From: Brassica napus
Taxonomy: Eukaryota > Streptophyta > Magnoliopsida > Brassicales > Brassicaceae
Assembly (NCBI RefSeq): GCF_020379485.1
Contig: NW_026015087.1
Location: 150,688-214,687, forward strand
Direction: 5' to 3'
DNA length: 64,000 nt
The translations under genes were made by a program, and so were the position numbers. The notes below the pieces were generated by a model. That model saw nothing but the letters and a program-made list of their open reading frames with translations. It searched no databases and had not been told where the DNA came from. This document shows, one piece after another, positions 42,705-54,099 of the stretch (position 1 is its first letter; every line of letters starts with the position of its first letter).

Positions 42705-43545
42705 TGATATGATCATGGACCAGCTAGTTGATAAAGATGAAGAAGGAGAGACTGAAGATACACTAGCTGAAGAGGAAGCTGTCCTAGCCATTCCCACAGG
42801 TCCTATAACTCGTGCAATGACAAGGAGACTCAAGGAAGCTGTTGGAAACATACTGAAGATCTCTAAGGAGCAAGAAGACTGTCTTGGTAGAAGCTTGAGC
42901 CACCAAGACACATTCATCACCATTCATGTGATCTTACCATCAAGTTGATCATCATCTAGGCAAGTGGCTTGGTATACTCTTTTTCCCTTGATTAGTTTTG
43001 TCCCACTGGGTTTTCTAATCAAGGTTTTTAATGAGGTATCAAGTTCACTTACACATTCCTAGATGATGTATCTTGGATGCAACTCGGCCTAAGGCATCTT
43101 GGACCGACTTCATCATCTATCTTATATTATGTTTTAGTCTAAGTGTTGTGTTATTACTTTGAAACCGTGTGGAGCCTTTCCTTTATGTTTTCTTATGTTT
43201 TCGAGACCTTGTGCATGTACAAGGATCTCTCTATTTAAGTGTATCACAAACCCTCATTCTAATCTAAGTTATCTTTTGTTTAAACCTTGTGTTTTCTTCT
43301 CCCTTGCTTTCACGAGTTAAGAGAGTGTCTGGTGTGTAGTATCCAGTCTGTTGGTGTGTAATATCCAACGCCCAAGGGCTTTAGAAAGGTGTGTCATATC
43401 CGATCTAAGCCTAGGAGTATCAAGGAGCCTTTCCGCAGCCTCTTGTGTCACCATTCGATCCACAGCCTTGATAAACTTGAGTCTTTGATTCGTTTATGCA
43501 AGGATCTATCCAAACCATCCAGAGAAGGGTCCTAGGATCTCATTA
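42705..43545 (+). repeat. Gypsy 5' LTR (841 bp)
   Basis: TGATATGATC to GATCTCATTA. It holds the duplicated 3' end of pol, the hairpin (42977-43037), a TATA-like TATTTAAG near 43223, and the U5 words TGTGTAATATCCA and GAGTCTTTGATTC. Confidence 0.92.
42977..43037 (+). other. Conserved hairpin in gypsy 5' LTR
   Basis: Arms CCTTGATTAG and CTAATCAAGG pair perfectly over 10 bp. They enclose TTTTGTCCCACTGGGTTTT and are followed by TTTTTAATGAGG. It is the same design as in the copia elements, with different arm sequence. Confidence 0.72.
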
Positions 43546-43547
43546 AG

Positions 43548-43559
43548 TGGTATCAGAGC
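43548..43559 (+). other. Gypsy primer binding site
   Basis: TGGTATCAGAGC, tRNA-Met type, two bases after the LTR end. The leader from 43560 to 44058 has no supported gene. Confidence 0.88.
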
Positions 43560-44058
43560 ACTCTGGAAGGGGAGTTTCGATTTCTCTTTTGATTGTTCAT
43601 AAGATCTACTCTTTGTCGATTCATATTTTTTGATCAATCGGTTCTTGTGTGTTTATTCTCACTTGATCTGCTTGTTTCATTATCAGGATTGCTAGATCTG
43701 ATTGTTTTGTGTCTCATATTGATAGATCTAAGAATTTCGATCAAGTTTTGAACAAAAACCTTTCACATTCTTGTCGATTACGTTATCGTTTTGCTTGATC
43801 CGAAAGTTTCTTGTGATTTGTGACTCGATCTGTTGTTAGAATCATAGATCAGGATTTGATTATCTCATTTCATCATCCGTTGAATCTGATCTGTTATTGT
43901 TTCAATTTCGAAAGTGATAGAATTCAAATCGTCGCGTGTTGATCAAGTATCTTCATTTGCCGCTTTGTTTGAATACTTTGTTTCCTTATTTGAATCTTGA
44001 GTTCTGAATTCTTTTGAACTACTTACTGGTTCAAGTTTTTTTCGTGTATCAGGAAGCA

Positions 44059-44601
44059 ATGGGGTCTGAGGAGGATGATGAAACCTTTGTGCGAAGGAAT
44101 AGTTGCTGCAAGAAGCAATCACCAAACAAGTGATGGAAGCGATGGTGAAGTTGCTGGAAGAGAAGTATGATCAGAGACCGCATGATGGGCAAGGACAAGC
44201 ATCTGGCCAAGACATGAGCAAAGAAGAAACAGACAAGGTCAGCGTGAGCATGCTGGATCAGAAGAGACTGATAACTTCTATGAGAGAAGTAGCCATAGCT
44301 CCGGTTCAAGACGTAGCAGTAGAAGATCTCGACGTGATCATGAGGGCCGGAGGCATAGACGCAATGAGCTATCAGGATTAAAGCTTAAGATCCCTCCTTT
44401 CCATGGTAAAGCTGATCCAGATGCCTATCTTGAGTGGGAGAAGAAGATCGAACTCGTTTTCAACTGTCAGCATTACTCAGAGACTAAGAAGATTCAAGTA
44501 GCTGCTACCGAGTTCAATGATTATGCATTGAGCTGGTGGGATCAGTTGGTTACAAACAAGAGGCGCAATGGTGAATTCCCATTGAAACATGGGCAGAGAT
44601 G
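44059..44601 (+). pseudogene. Gypsy gag N-terminal part, frameshifted
   Basis: ATG at 44059 opens MGSEEDDETF but stops within 25 codons. Coding sense then appears in other frames: ITKQVMEAMVKLLEEK from about 44115, and LKLKIPPFHGKADPDAYLEW with ALSWWDQLV up to about 44585. That last frame fails just before TWAEMKAVM, where a base is missing in a C-run (about 44580), and the main ORF takes over. At least three shifts are needed to read gag through. This is the region matched by element I's ORF. Confidence 0.8.
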
Positions 44602-47600
44602 AAAGCTGTGATGCGCAAGAGGTTTGTACCAAGTCATTATCACCGTGATCTTCATCAAAAGCTGAGACTGCTCACACAAGGATCAAAGTCTGTAGAGGAA
44701 TACTTTCAAGAGATGGAGTTGCTTATGCTAAGAGCTTGTGTATCTGAGGACAGTGAAGCTACCATGGCACGATTTCTTGGTGGACTCAACCGTGAGATAC
44801 AAGATAGAGTGGAGATGCAACACTACTTGGAGATAGAGGAGATGCTACACAAAGCTATCTTGGTGGAGCAGCAAGTTAAGAGAAGAAGTCATGCGCGTGG
44901 CAGCTATGGTTCCAATAGATACCAGACCTCTAAGGAAGATAAACCGAGCTATCAAAAGGAGAGCAAGCCACAGCCAAAAGAAGAAGCCAAGTCTAGTAGC
45001 ATCTACAACAAAGATAAGGGTAAAGTGGAAGCTACAAGCTCGCGTGCAAGAGATGTGAAGTGTTTTAAGTGCCAAGGACGTGGGCACTATGCTAATGAGT
45101 GTACCAACAAACGTGTGATGATCCTTCATGCCAATGGAGAATATGAATCTGCTGATGATGAGACAGAGGCCGAAGAAGATCACAGTTCAGAAGAGGAGTA
45201 TGTTGCCAACCCGGTTGCTGGAAGGTTGCTAGTTGCTAGAAGAACCTTGAGTCTTCAAAGCAAGACCGAAGAGATGGAGCAAAGAGAGAATCTCTTCTAT
45301 ACTAGATGTCTAGTGCAAGGAAAGGTCTGTAGTCTTATTGTGGATGGAGGCAGTTGTGTCAACGTTGCGAGTGAGACTATGGTTAAAAAGTTGGGTTTGA
45401 GGGTCCAGAAGCATCCTAAACCATATAGGCTCCAATGGCTCAATGAAGAGGGCGAGATGAGAGTATCTACTCAGGTTATGGTTCCCTTAGCCATTGGTAA
45501 ATATGAAGATGAGATTCTTTGTGATGTGTTGCCTATGGAAGCTGGACACATTCTCCTTGGAAGGCCGTGGCAATCAGATAGACGTGTGATACATGATGGG
45601 TATGCCAACAAGCACACCTTTGAGTTTAAAGGGAGAAAGACAGTTCTTGTGCCTATGACTCCTAAGGAAGTTCAGGTTGATCAGCTCCAGCTACAAAAGA
45701 AGAAAGAGATTGATCTTCCCGCTGAATCAACAAAGCAACTAAACTTCTATGCCAAGTCTGGTGATGTTAAAAGATCTCTCTGCTCTAACCTTCCTATTCT
45801 TTTGTTTATCTATAAGGAATCACTCTTGACTACTACTAATATTGCACCGGAGTATCCGAGTGAACTTGTCACTCTTTTACAGGAATATCAAGATGTTTTT
45901 CCAGAAGATAGTCCCAATGGACTACCACCAGTGCGAGGGATTGAGCACCAAATTGATTTTGTGCCCGGTTCTACACTTCCCAATAGGCCAGCATACAGAA
46001 CCAATCCGGTGGAGACCAAAGAACTACAAAGGCAAGTGGAGGAACTGATGGAGAAAGGGCATATCCGAGAGAGCATGAGTCCTTGTGCTGTTCCAGTGCT
46101 GCTTGTGCCCAAGAAAGATGGAAGCTGGCGCATGTGTGTTGATTGCAGAGCCATCAACAATATAACAGTGAAGTATCGCCATCCTATTCCTAGATTAGAT
46201 GATATGCTTGATGAATTACATGGTTCATGCATCTTTTCTAAGATAGATTTAAAGAGTGGATACCATCAGATTAGGATGAAAGAAGGAGATGAGTGGAAAA
46301 CTGCCTTTAAGACTAAGCATGGGTTATATGAGTGGTTAGTTATGCCCTTTGGATTGACTAATGCACCTAGTACTTTCATGAGATTGATGAACCATGTGCT
46401 TAGATCCTTTATAGGTTTGTTTGTGGTAGTCTACTTTGATGATATCCTAATCTACAGTCAGAGTCTAGAGGAGCATATAGAACATCTTAAGACTGTTCTT
46501 GATGTGTTGAGGAAAGAAAGACTTTATGCTAATCTTAAGAAATGTACATTCTGCACAGATAACTTGGTCTTTTTAGGCTTTATTGTGGGTGCAGATGGGG
46601 TTAAAGTTGATCCGGAGAAAGTAAGAGCTATACAAGAATGGCCAATTCCTAAGACAGTGAGTGAAGTGAGGAGCTTCCATGGACTTGCTGGCTTCTATAG
46701 GCGCTTTGTGAAAGACTTCAGCACTATAGCAGCTCCTTTGACTGAAGTAATCAAGAAAGAAGTCGGATTCAAGTGGGGAGAAGCACAAGAACTTGCCTTC
46801 CAATGCCTTAAAGAGAAGCTTACTCATGCCCCTCTTCTTATACTTCCTGATTTTAATAAAACTTTTGAAATAGAATGTGATGCTTCAGGAATTGGAATTG
46901 GTGCTGTATTGATGCAGGAGAAGAGACCCATTGCATACTTCAGTGAGAAGCTTGGAGGAGCTACCCTCAACTATGCAACTTATGATAAAGAACTATATGC
47001 CTTGGTGAGAGCCTTGCAGACTTGGCAACACTATCTCTGGCCTAAAGAGTTCGTCATACACACAGATCATGAGTCTCTCAAATACCTCAAAGGACAGCAC
47101 AAACTCAGCAAGAGACACGCAAGGTGGGTTGAGTTCATTGAGACATTTCCTTATGTCATCAAGTATAAACAAGGTAAGGAAAACATAGTTGCTGATGCAC
47201 TATCCAGAAGGTATGTTCTCTTGAACACTCTTGATGCTAAGCTATTAGGATTTGAGCAGATTAAAGGAATGTATGAGAATGATCCTGATTTTAAAGAGGC
47301 TTACAACTCTTGTGAGAAATTTGCTGTGGGACACTACTTTAGACATGATGGTTTTCTTTTCTATGATAATCGATTGTGTGTGCCTAACTGTTCTTTGAGA
47401 GACTTGTTTGTTAGGGAATCTCATGGAGGAAGTCTCATGGGTCACTTTGGTATTGCAAAGACTCTTAAAACTTTGCAGGATCACTTCTTTTGGCCTCGGA
47501 TGAAAAGAGATGTGGAGAAACTATGTGAGAGATGTGCAACTTGCAAGCAAGCCAAGTCTAAGGTTCAGTCTCACGGTTTGTATACTCCTCTCCCTATACC

Positions 47601-48738
47601 TTATCATCCTTGGAATGACATATCTATGGATTTCATTGTTGGCTTGCCTAGAACTAGGACTGGAAAGGATTCTATCTTTGTGGTTGTGGATAGGTTCTCA
47701 AAGATGGCACATTTCATAGCTTGTCACAAAACTGATGATGCATTGCATATTGCTAACTTGTTCTTTAAAGAGATTGTGCGCATACATGGCATGCCTAAGA
47801 CTATTGTTTCTGATAGAGATACTAAGTTTCTTAGTTATTTTTGGAAGACTCTTTGGTCTAAGCTAGGTACTAAACTCTTGTTTTCTACTACTTGTCATCC
47901 ACAAACTGATGGACAAACTGAAGTAGTTAATAGGACTCTTGGAACACTCTTGCGTGCATTCATAAAGAAAAACTTGAAATCATGGGAAGACTATTTGCCT
48001 CATTGTGAATTTGCATACAATCATGCTGTGCATTCTACTTCTAAGTTTTCTCCTTTTGAGATTGTTTATGGGTTCAATCCCAACTCTCCTTTGGATTTAA
48101 TCCCTTTACCTGAGTGTGAAAGGGTCAGCGTTGATGGCAAAAAGAAGGCAGAGATGGTGAAACAACTCCACGAGCAGGCTAGGCTCAACATTGAGGCAAC
48201 AACCAAACAGTATGTTAAGCATGCTAACAAAGGAAGGCGTGAGATGGTCTTTGAAGTGGGTGATCAGGTCTGGATTCACCTAAGGAAAGAGAGGTTTCCC
48301 AATGAAAGGAAGTCCAAGCTGATGCCGCGGATTGATGGACCTTTTGAGGTCATAAGGAAGATCAGCAACAATGCCTACAAACTGGATTTGCAAGGTAAGT
48401 ATGATGTGAGTAATAGCTTCAATGTTACTGACTTGATCCCTTTTATTGCAGATGAGCCAGATTTGAGGACAAATCCTTTTCAAGTGGGAGGGGATGATAT
48501 GATCATGGACCAGCTAGTTGATAAAGATGAAGAAGGAGAGACTGAAGATACACTAGCTGAAGAGGAAGCTGTCCTAGCCATTCCCACAGGTCCTATAACT
48601 CGTGCAATGACAAGGAGACTCAAGGAAGCTGTTGGAAACATACTGAAGATCTCTAAGGAGCAAGAAGACTGTCTTGGTAGAAGCTTGAGCCACCAAGACA
48701 CACTCATCACCATTCATGTGATCTTACCATCAAGCTGA
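44599..48738 (+). CDS. Gypsy gag C-terminus, protease, RT, RNase H, integrase (1379 codons open)
   Basis: The open frame starts at the internal ATG of [13 protein letters not shown], so the true start is upstream. It shows gag C-terminus (1-100), zinc knuckle [14 protein letters not shown] from C155, and protease with the VDGGS motif at D249 (usual DGGS form of plant gypsy). RT has YFDDIL with D614 and D615, and RNase H has D761. Integrase has H...H and CERCATC, with catalytic D1011, D1072 and E1108 (spacing D-60-D-35-E). The C-terminal region GPFEVIRKI ... [13 protein letters not shown] has no chromodomain. The last 81 codons, including [15 protein letters not shown], lie in the 3' LTR. All enzymes look intact, so it could supply them in trans although its own gag is broken. 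Confidence 0.95.
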   Translation: MKAVMRKRFVPSHYHRDLHQKLRLLTQGSKSVEEYFQEMELLMLRACVSEDSEATMARFLGGLNREIQDRVEMQHYLEIEEMLHKAILVEQQVKRRSHARGSYGSNRYQTSKEDKPSYQKESKPQPKEEAKSSSIYNKDKGKVEATSSRARDVKCFKCQGRGHYANECTNKRVMILHANGEYESADDETEAEEDHSSEEEYVANPVAGRLLVARRTLSLQSKTEEMEQRENLFYTRCLVQGKVCSLIVDGGSCVNVASETMVKKLGLRVQKHPKPYRLQWLNEEGEMRVSTQVMVPLAIGKYEDEILCDVLPMEAGHILLGRPWQSDRRVIHDGYANKHTFEFKGRKTVLVPMTPKEVQVDQLQLQKKKEIDLPAESTKQLNFYAKSGDVKRSLCSNLPILLFIYKESLLTTTNIAPEYPSELVTLLQEYQDVFPEDSPNGLPPVRGIEHQIDFVPGSTLPNRPAYRTNPVETKELQRQVEELMEKGHIRESMSPCAVPVLLVPKKDGSWRMCVDCRAINNITVKYRHPIPRLDDMLDELHGSCIFSKIDLKSGYHQIRMKEGDEWKTAFKTKHGLYEWLVMPFGLTNAPSTFMRLMNHVLRSFIGLFVVVYFDDILIYSQSLEEHIEHLKTVLDVLRKERLYANLKKCTFCTDNLVFLGFIVGADGVKVDPEKVRAIQEWPIPKTVSEVRSFHGLAGFYRRFVKDFSTIAAPLTEVIKKEVGFKWGEAQELAFQCLKEKLTHAPLLILPDFNKTFEIECDASGIGIGAVLMQEKRPIAYFSEKLGGATLNYATYDKELYALVRALQTWQHYLWPKEFVIHTDHESLKYLKGQHKLSKRHARWVEFIETFPYVIKYKQGKENIVADALSRRYVLLNTLDAKLLGFEQIKGMYENDPDFKEAYNSCEKFAVGHYFRHDGFLFYDNRLCVPNCSLRDLFVRESHGGSLMGHFGIAKTLKTLQDHFFWPRMKRDVEKLCERCATCKQAKSKVQSHGLYTPLPIPYHPWNDISMDFIVGLPRTRTGKDSIFVVVDRFSKMAHFIACHKTDDALHIANLFFKEIVRIHGMPKTIVSDRDTKFLSYFWKTLWSKLGTKLLFSTTCHPQTDGQTEVVNRTLGTLLRAFIKKNLKSWEDYLPHCEFAYNHAVHSTSKFSPFEIVYGFNPNSPLDLIPLPECERVSVDGKKKAEMVKQLHEQARLNIEATTKQYVKHANKGRREMVFEVGDQVWIHLRKERFPNERKSKLMPRIDGPFEVIRKISNNAYKLDLQGKYDVSNSFNVTDLIPFIADEPDLRTNPFQVGGDDMIMDQLVDKDEEGETEDTLAEEEAVLAIPTGPITRAMTRRLKEAVGNILKISKEQEDCLGRSLSHQDTLITIHVILPSS
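48482..48494 (+). other. Gypsy polypurine tract
   Basis: AAGTGGGAGGGGA directly before the 3' LTR and inside the ORF. The equivalent in I is AAAGGAGGAGGGGA. Confidence 0.85.
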
Positions 48739-49336
48739 TCATCATCTAGGCAAGTGGCTTGGTATACTCTTTTTCCCTTGATTAGTTTTGTCCCACTGGG
48801 TTTTCTAATCAAGGTTTTTAATGAGGTATCAAGTTCACTTACACATTCCTAGTTGATGTATCTTGGATGCAACTCGGCCTAAGGCATCTTGGACCGACTT
48901 CATCATCTATCTTATATTATGTTTTAGTCTAAGTGTTGTGTTATTACTTTGAAACCGTGTGGAGCCTTTTCCTTTATGTTTTCTTATGTTTTCGAGACCT
49001 TGTGCATGTACAAAGATCTCTCTATTTAAGTGTATCACAAACCCTCATTCTAATCTAAGTTATCTTTTGTTTAAACCTTGTGTTTTCTTCTCCCTTGCTT
49101 TCACGAGTTAAGAGAGTGTCTGGTGTGTAGTATCCAGTCTGTTGGTGTGTAATATCCAACGCCCAAGGGCTTTAGAAAGGTGTGTCATATCCGATCTAAG
49201 CCTAGGAGTATCAAGGAGCCTTTCCGCAGCCTCTTGTGTCACCATTCGATCCACAGCCTTGATAAACTTGAGTCTTTGATTAGTTTATGCAAGGATCTAT
49301 CCAAACCATCCAGAGAAGGGTCCTAGGATCTCATTA
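48495..49336 (+). repeat. Gypsy 3' LTR (842 bp)
   Basis: Partner of 42705-43545. It contains the pol stop at 48738 and ends at the GAAAC duplication. Confidence 0.92.
48767..48828 (+). other. Conserved hairpin in gypsy 3' LTR
   Basis: Same hairpin as at 42977. It begins about 30 bases after the pol stop, the same relative position as in the copia elements, but here inside the LTR. Confidence 0.72.
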
Positions 49337-51073
49337 GAAACTGGAATCACCTGATTTGAAAGTGGGATAACTTCTTCTTGCCAACTCCTATGAGATTTAT
49401 TCAACTTCCTGGTGATTCTCCACCACTTTATGTATCCAAATCAAGCTTCTCACAAAGTGATTCATCCTGATTTGATTGGAACGACGATGAAGCTGTGCTA
49501 TTCCCAAACTGGGAAACTGGAATCACCTGATTTGAAAGTGGGATAACTTCTTCATCCCAACTCCTATGAGATTTATTCAACTTCCTGGTGATTCTCCACC
49601 ACTTTAGGTATCCAAATCAAGCTTCTCACAAAGTGATTCATCCTGGTTGATTGGAACGACGATGAAGCTGTGCTATTCCCAAATTGGGAAACTGGAATCA
49701 CCTGATTTGAAAGTGGGATAACTTCTTCTTGCCAACTCCTATGAGATTTATTCAACTTCCTGGTGATTCTCCACCACTTTATGTATCCAAATCAAGCTTC
49801 TCACAAAGTGATTCATCCTGGTTTGATTGGAACGACGATGAAGCTTTGCTATTCCCAAACTGGAAAACTGGAATCACCTGTTTTGAAAGTGGGATAACTT
49901 CTTCTTGCCAACTCCTATGAGATTTATTCAACTTCCTGGTGATTTTCCACCACTTTATGTATCCATATCAAGCTTCTCACAAAGTGATTCATCCTGGTTT
50001 GATTGGAACGACGAAGAAGCTGTCCTATTCCCAAACTGGGAAACTGGAATCACCTGATTTGAAAGTGGGATAACCTCTTCTTGCCAACTCCTATGAGATT
50101 TATTCAACTTCCTGGTGATTCTCCACCACTTTATGTATCCAAATCAAGCTTCTCACAAAGTGAGTCATCCTGGTTTGATTGGAACGACGAAGAAGCTATC
50201 TTATTCCCAAACTGGGAAACTGGAATCACCTGATTTGAAAGTGGGATAACTTCTTCTTGCCAACTCCTATGATATTTTTTCAACTTCCTGGTGATTCTCC
50301 ACCACTTTATGTATCCAAATCAAGCTTCTCACAAAGTGATTCATCCTGGTTTGATTGGAACGACGAAGAAGCTGTGCTATTCCCAAACTGGGAAACTGGA
50401 ATCACCTGATTTGAAAGTGGGATAACTTCTTCATCCCAACTCCTATGAGATTTATTCAACTTCCTGGTGATTTTCCACCACTTTATGTATCCAAATAAAG
50501 CTTCTCACAAAGTGATTCATCCTGGTTTGATTGGAACGACGATGAAGCTGGGCAATTCCCAAACTAGGAAACTGGAATCACCTGATTTGAAAGTGGGATA
50601 ACTTCTTCTTGCCAACTCCTATGAGATTTATTCAACTTCCTGGTGATTCTCCACCACTTTATGTATCCAAATCAAGCTTCTCACAAAGAGATTCATCCTG
50701 GTTTGATTGGAACGACGATGAAGCTGTGCTATTCCCAAACTGGGAAACTGTAATCATATGATTTGAATGTGGGATAACTTCTTCTTGCCAACTCCTATGA
50801 GATTTATTCAACTTCCTGGTGATTCTCCACAACTTTATGTATCCAAATAAAGCTTCTCACAAAGATATTCATCCTGGTTTGATTGGAACGACGAAGAAGC
50901 TGTCCTATTCCCAAACTGGGAAACTGGAATCACCTGATTTGAAAGTGGGATAACTTCTTCTTGCCAACTCCTATGAGATTTATTCAACTTCCTGGTGATT
51001 CTCCACCACTTTATGTATCCAAATCAAGCTTCTCACAAAGTGAGTCATCCTGGTTTGATTGTAACGACGAAGA
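49337..51073 (-). repeat. Centromeric satellite array 2 (about 10 monomers)
   Basis: Continues array 1 across the gypsy insertion in the same orientation and phase. Many monomers carry GATGAAGCTGTGC and rare variants (CATCCTGATTTG, TTTAGGTATCC, CCAAATTGGG, ATCCATATC) that also occur at the left edge of array 1. It ends in the GAAGA duplication of H. Confidence 0.95.
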
Positions 51074-51583
51074 TATTGAGATGAAGACCAAGAAGAGAAG
51101 AGATGAAGCTTTGAAGGTCAGGAGAGTGTTGAGGCTGAGAAAGTAACTTTAGAGTTTTACTGTGGTAACTTTATTTTAACCACAGTAACTACTTGGGAAG
51201 TTATCTGATGAGATAAGAAGGTAACTTAGTTAAGAGAGGAGAGGAAACTCGACCAAAGAGGATAAGGAAGGATAAGGAAGCACTTTGACAGCCTGTATGA
51301 TGCTGGAAAGGAGAGGATGCTTTTACACTAGTGCAAGCATGTGAGAAAGCACAGCCAAGGGATTCAAAAGAAGTTCCAGCCTGTCCTTTGACTACACATG
51401 CTTATACATTTCGAAAATCCTTGTTGCTCTCTCTATTAATACTTGTAAACCTCATCAGTTATTAATTAATGGAGTTTTGAGTCTCTCTCTCTATTCTCTC
51501 ACTAAAATCTCTTAATCTCTTTAATCTTTTCATCTGATTATCCCTGATTAGTTGAATCATGCTCTAATACACAAAAGTGTATA
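51074..51583 (+). repeat. H 5' LTR (510 bp)
   Basis: TATTGAGATGAAG to AAAAGTGTATA. The start TATTGA differs from the TGTTGA of relatives. It has no CCGTACAAGG motif, unlike the other copia LTRs here. Confidence 0.88.
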
Positions 51584-51596
51584 TGGTATCAGAGCC
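51584..51596 (+). other. H primer binding site
   Basis: TGGTATCAGAGCC immediately after the LTR. Confidence 0.86.
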
Positions 51597-51733
51597 AGGT
51601 TGCACAAAGTGGGAGAGTGTGATTCTTTTTTCTTAAAATTCTTGAGTGTTCTTGAGTGTTCTTGGTGTTCTTAACTTCTGGGTTTCATTATCTGGTGGCG
51701 TGAGAGGTTCTGGTGAATCCAAATCATCTCAAC

Positions 51734-54080
51734 ATGGAAATGGAGCACAGACCTGAGTCAACTGTGAGACTGAAGAGGAGAGGCATGGCGAGTGGTCAAG
51801 GTGGGCCAAAAGAGCTTTGAAAGCTGTGGGTTATGGAGTAGTCATGGAAAGGGGAAACCTTTCATGGAAATGGCTACTAAAGAAGGTCAGACAAGAGGTC
51901 TGAAGCTGGGAAATGAAGTTGTTCAAGGAAACACTACAAAGAGTGAGATTGAAGCAACTTTAGGCAAGTCCAAGCTTGTGAGAGTCGTTGAGGACAGAGG
52001 GGTGATCCGCGGCTTGAGACAAGGAAAGGATGAGTGTTATCAGCTTGTGGGAAGGCTGAGAGAAGTATGGTCAGAGCTAGATGTGGTGAAGACACACACA
52101 TCAAATCCGAGATGTTGTCAAGAAAGGAGGAAGCAAGATGTGATCTTCAGCTTCCTTATGGAAGAGGTATGTGAGCTTGTTAAATATACTTGTGATGTGT
52201 GGGAAATGAACAGGAAGCCAGAAAGATGGAAGGGAGGTACAAGCTGTAAGAAGGGAAGGTTGAGAAAACTTTCTAAGGAGTGGTTAATGAAGAGAAGGGC
52301 ATGGAGAAAGGATAGCGAGTCTGAGCACTTAAGTGACAGGATGAGTGTGATCTTGAAGAGAATCAAGGATGTACTTCAGCAGATGGTTATAGGAGAGTGT
52401 TCATACTCAGCTTACATGGGAGAAACAGTAGGAGACAGTGCGGATATGAGAGGAATGGATACCAAGAGGGCAGATGAGTGTGTGACAAAGAAGGAATGGG
52501 ATGAGTTGGTTAAGCATGTGTATGCTTTGGCTACGACCCGGAGTCTGGGTGCTCCTGCCAAAGCATCCACATCTAAACCCATCATCATTGACTCTGGAGC
52601 AACACACCACATGATCAGTGACAAGAGACTAATCAGTGAGGTTAAAGCAGCAACAGGGAGTGTCATGATAGCCAATGGTACCAGGATCCCAATAGAAGGA
52701 GTGGGAAACCTCAAGCTGTTTGAGAAGAACTCCACTGCCTTCTACCTACCTCAGTTTACATCCAATCTAATCTCAGTTAAGAAGGCTACAGTTGATCTGG
52801 ATTGTCAAGTGGTTTTCAGACCAAATGAAGTTGAGTTCCAGGATTTGAAGACTGGAAGGGTTATTGGCAGAGGAGACAGCAAGCATCAGCTCTATCATCT
52901 CCAAACAACTGAGGCGCCTAGTCCTGTGGAGTCTGTGTGTTTAAGCAGCACAACGGATAGGTGTGATAATCTCACATGGCATGCAAGGCTGGGACATCCT
53001 CATGCCAAGGCAATTGAACTGATTCTACCAAGTATGGCGTTCAATCACTTGGAGTGTGAAGCTTGTATACTTGGAAAGCACTGTAGGACTGTCTTCCCAA
53101 CATCAGAAACCAGATATGAGAATTGCTTTGATCTGGTGCATTCAGACGTGTGGACAGCTCCCTGTATGTCTAGAGACAGCCATAAGTACTTTGTGACTTT
53201 CATTGATGAGAAGTCAAAGTACACATGGATCACCATGATTCCCTCCAAAGACAGAGTCCTAGAAGCCTTCATGAACTTCCAAGCATATGTTACTAATCAG
53301 TACAATGCCACTGTGAAGATTCTGAGGTCTGATAATGGAGGAGAATACACTAGCAATGCTTTCAAGAGTCATCTTGCAAAGCATGGGATTGTGCAACAAA
53401 CTAGCTGTCCTTACACACCACAACAAAATGGGGTGGCTGAGAGGAAGAACAGACATTTGATGGAGGTTGCGAGATCAATAATGTTCCACATGAATGTCCC
53501 TAAGAGGTTTTGGAGTGATGCTGTTCAGACTGCTTGCTATCTCATCAATAGAGTGCCAACCCGTGTCTTGAAGAAACTGTCTCCCTTTGAAGTATTGAAC
53601 AAGACCAAGCCACACATTGATCATTTGAGAGTCTTTGGGTGCTTATGTTATGTGATGATTCCCGGAGAAAGAAGGAACAAGCTAGAAGCAAAGAGTACTA
53701 AAGCTATGTTCATTGGGTACTCAATCACTCAGAAAGGCTACAAATGTTATGATCCAATAACTAGGAGGGTTATGGTATCTAGAGAAGTGAAGTTTGTTGA
53801 GTCTAAAGGGTATTATGAGGAGAAGAAATGGGAAGACCTAGAGGATCTGTCCCGAGCTCCATCAGAGAAGGCAACAACATTGAGAGTGTTGTTGGAGAGG
53901 CTAGGGATAGGATTATCCCAAGATCAGGAACCAGGAAGAACAGGACCTTCTAATCAAGCTGGAGAAGCTGGAGGAACAACCCTCTTGATCATGAGAGGGG
54001 GAATGGATCTGAATCAGGGGAGCAGGAGCATAACCAAGAGGATTCAGGTCAGCATGATCAGGAGGAGACACAGGAAGTAG
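51734..54080 (+). pseudogene. H gag (aberrant), protease and integrase
   Basis: A frame open from 51792 to 54080 contains a protease motif (IIIDSGATHHM, near 52585), integrase zinc residues (WHARLGHPH, CEACILGKHC) and the DDE core (HSDVW, LRSDNGGEY, NGVAERKNRH). The region upstream is odd. A gag-like start can be read in another frame near 51786 (EWSRWAKRALKAVG), and a gag-like segment (LREVWSELDVV, ERRKQDVIF) near 52050-52150. No CCHC zinc knuckle is present before the protease. Gag therefore appears shortened and shuffled. The frame ends in the linker at 54080. Confidence 0.88.
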
Positions 54081-54099
54081 AGAGTGAAGCTCAGTCAGG

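Larger units (their letters stand above)
42705..49336 (+). mobile_element. Ty3/gypsy element in the satellite (CRM/CRB-like)
   Basis: The LTRs are 42705-43545 and 48495-49336, with five substitutions and one indel by eye. Target duplications GAAAC are at 42700-42704 and 49337-49341, inside a satellite monomer. The primer site is at 43548-43559 after the spacer AG, and the purine tract AAGTGGGAGGGGA at 48482-48494. Pol order is PR-RT-RH-INT. The ORF continues 81 codons into the 3' LTR and there is no chromodomain of the usual type. Both features fit the CRM clade of centromeric retrotransposons (CRB in Brassica). The clade assignment is from memory and context, not from a search. Confidence 0.93.

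Noticed and set aside
44103..44381. Separate 92-codon gene before the gypsy pol
   Set aside because: It is one of the shifted frames of the gypsy gag N-terminus; its end is out of frame with LKLKIPPFHG, which is real gag.
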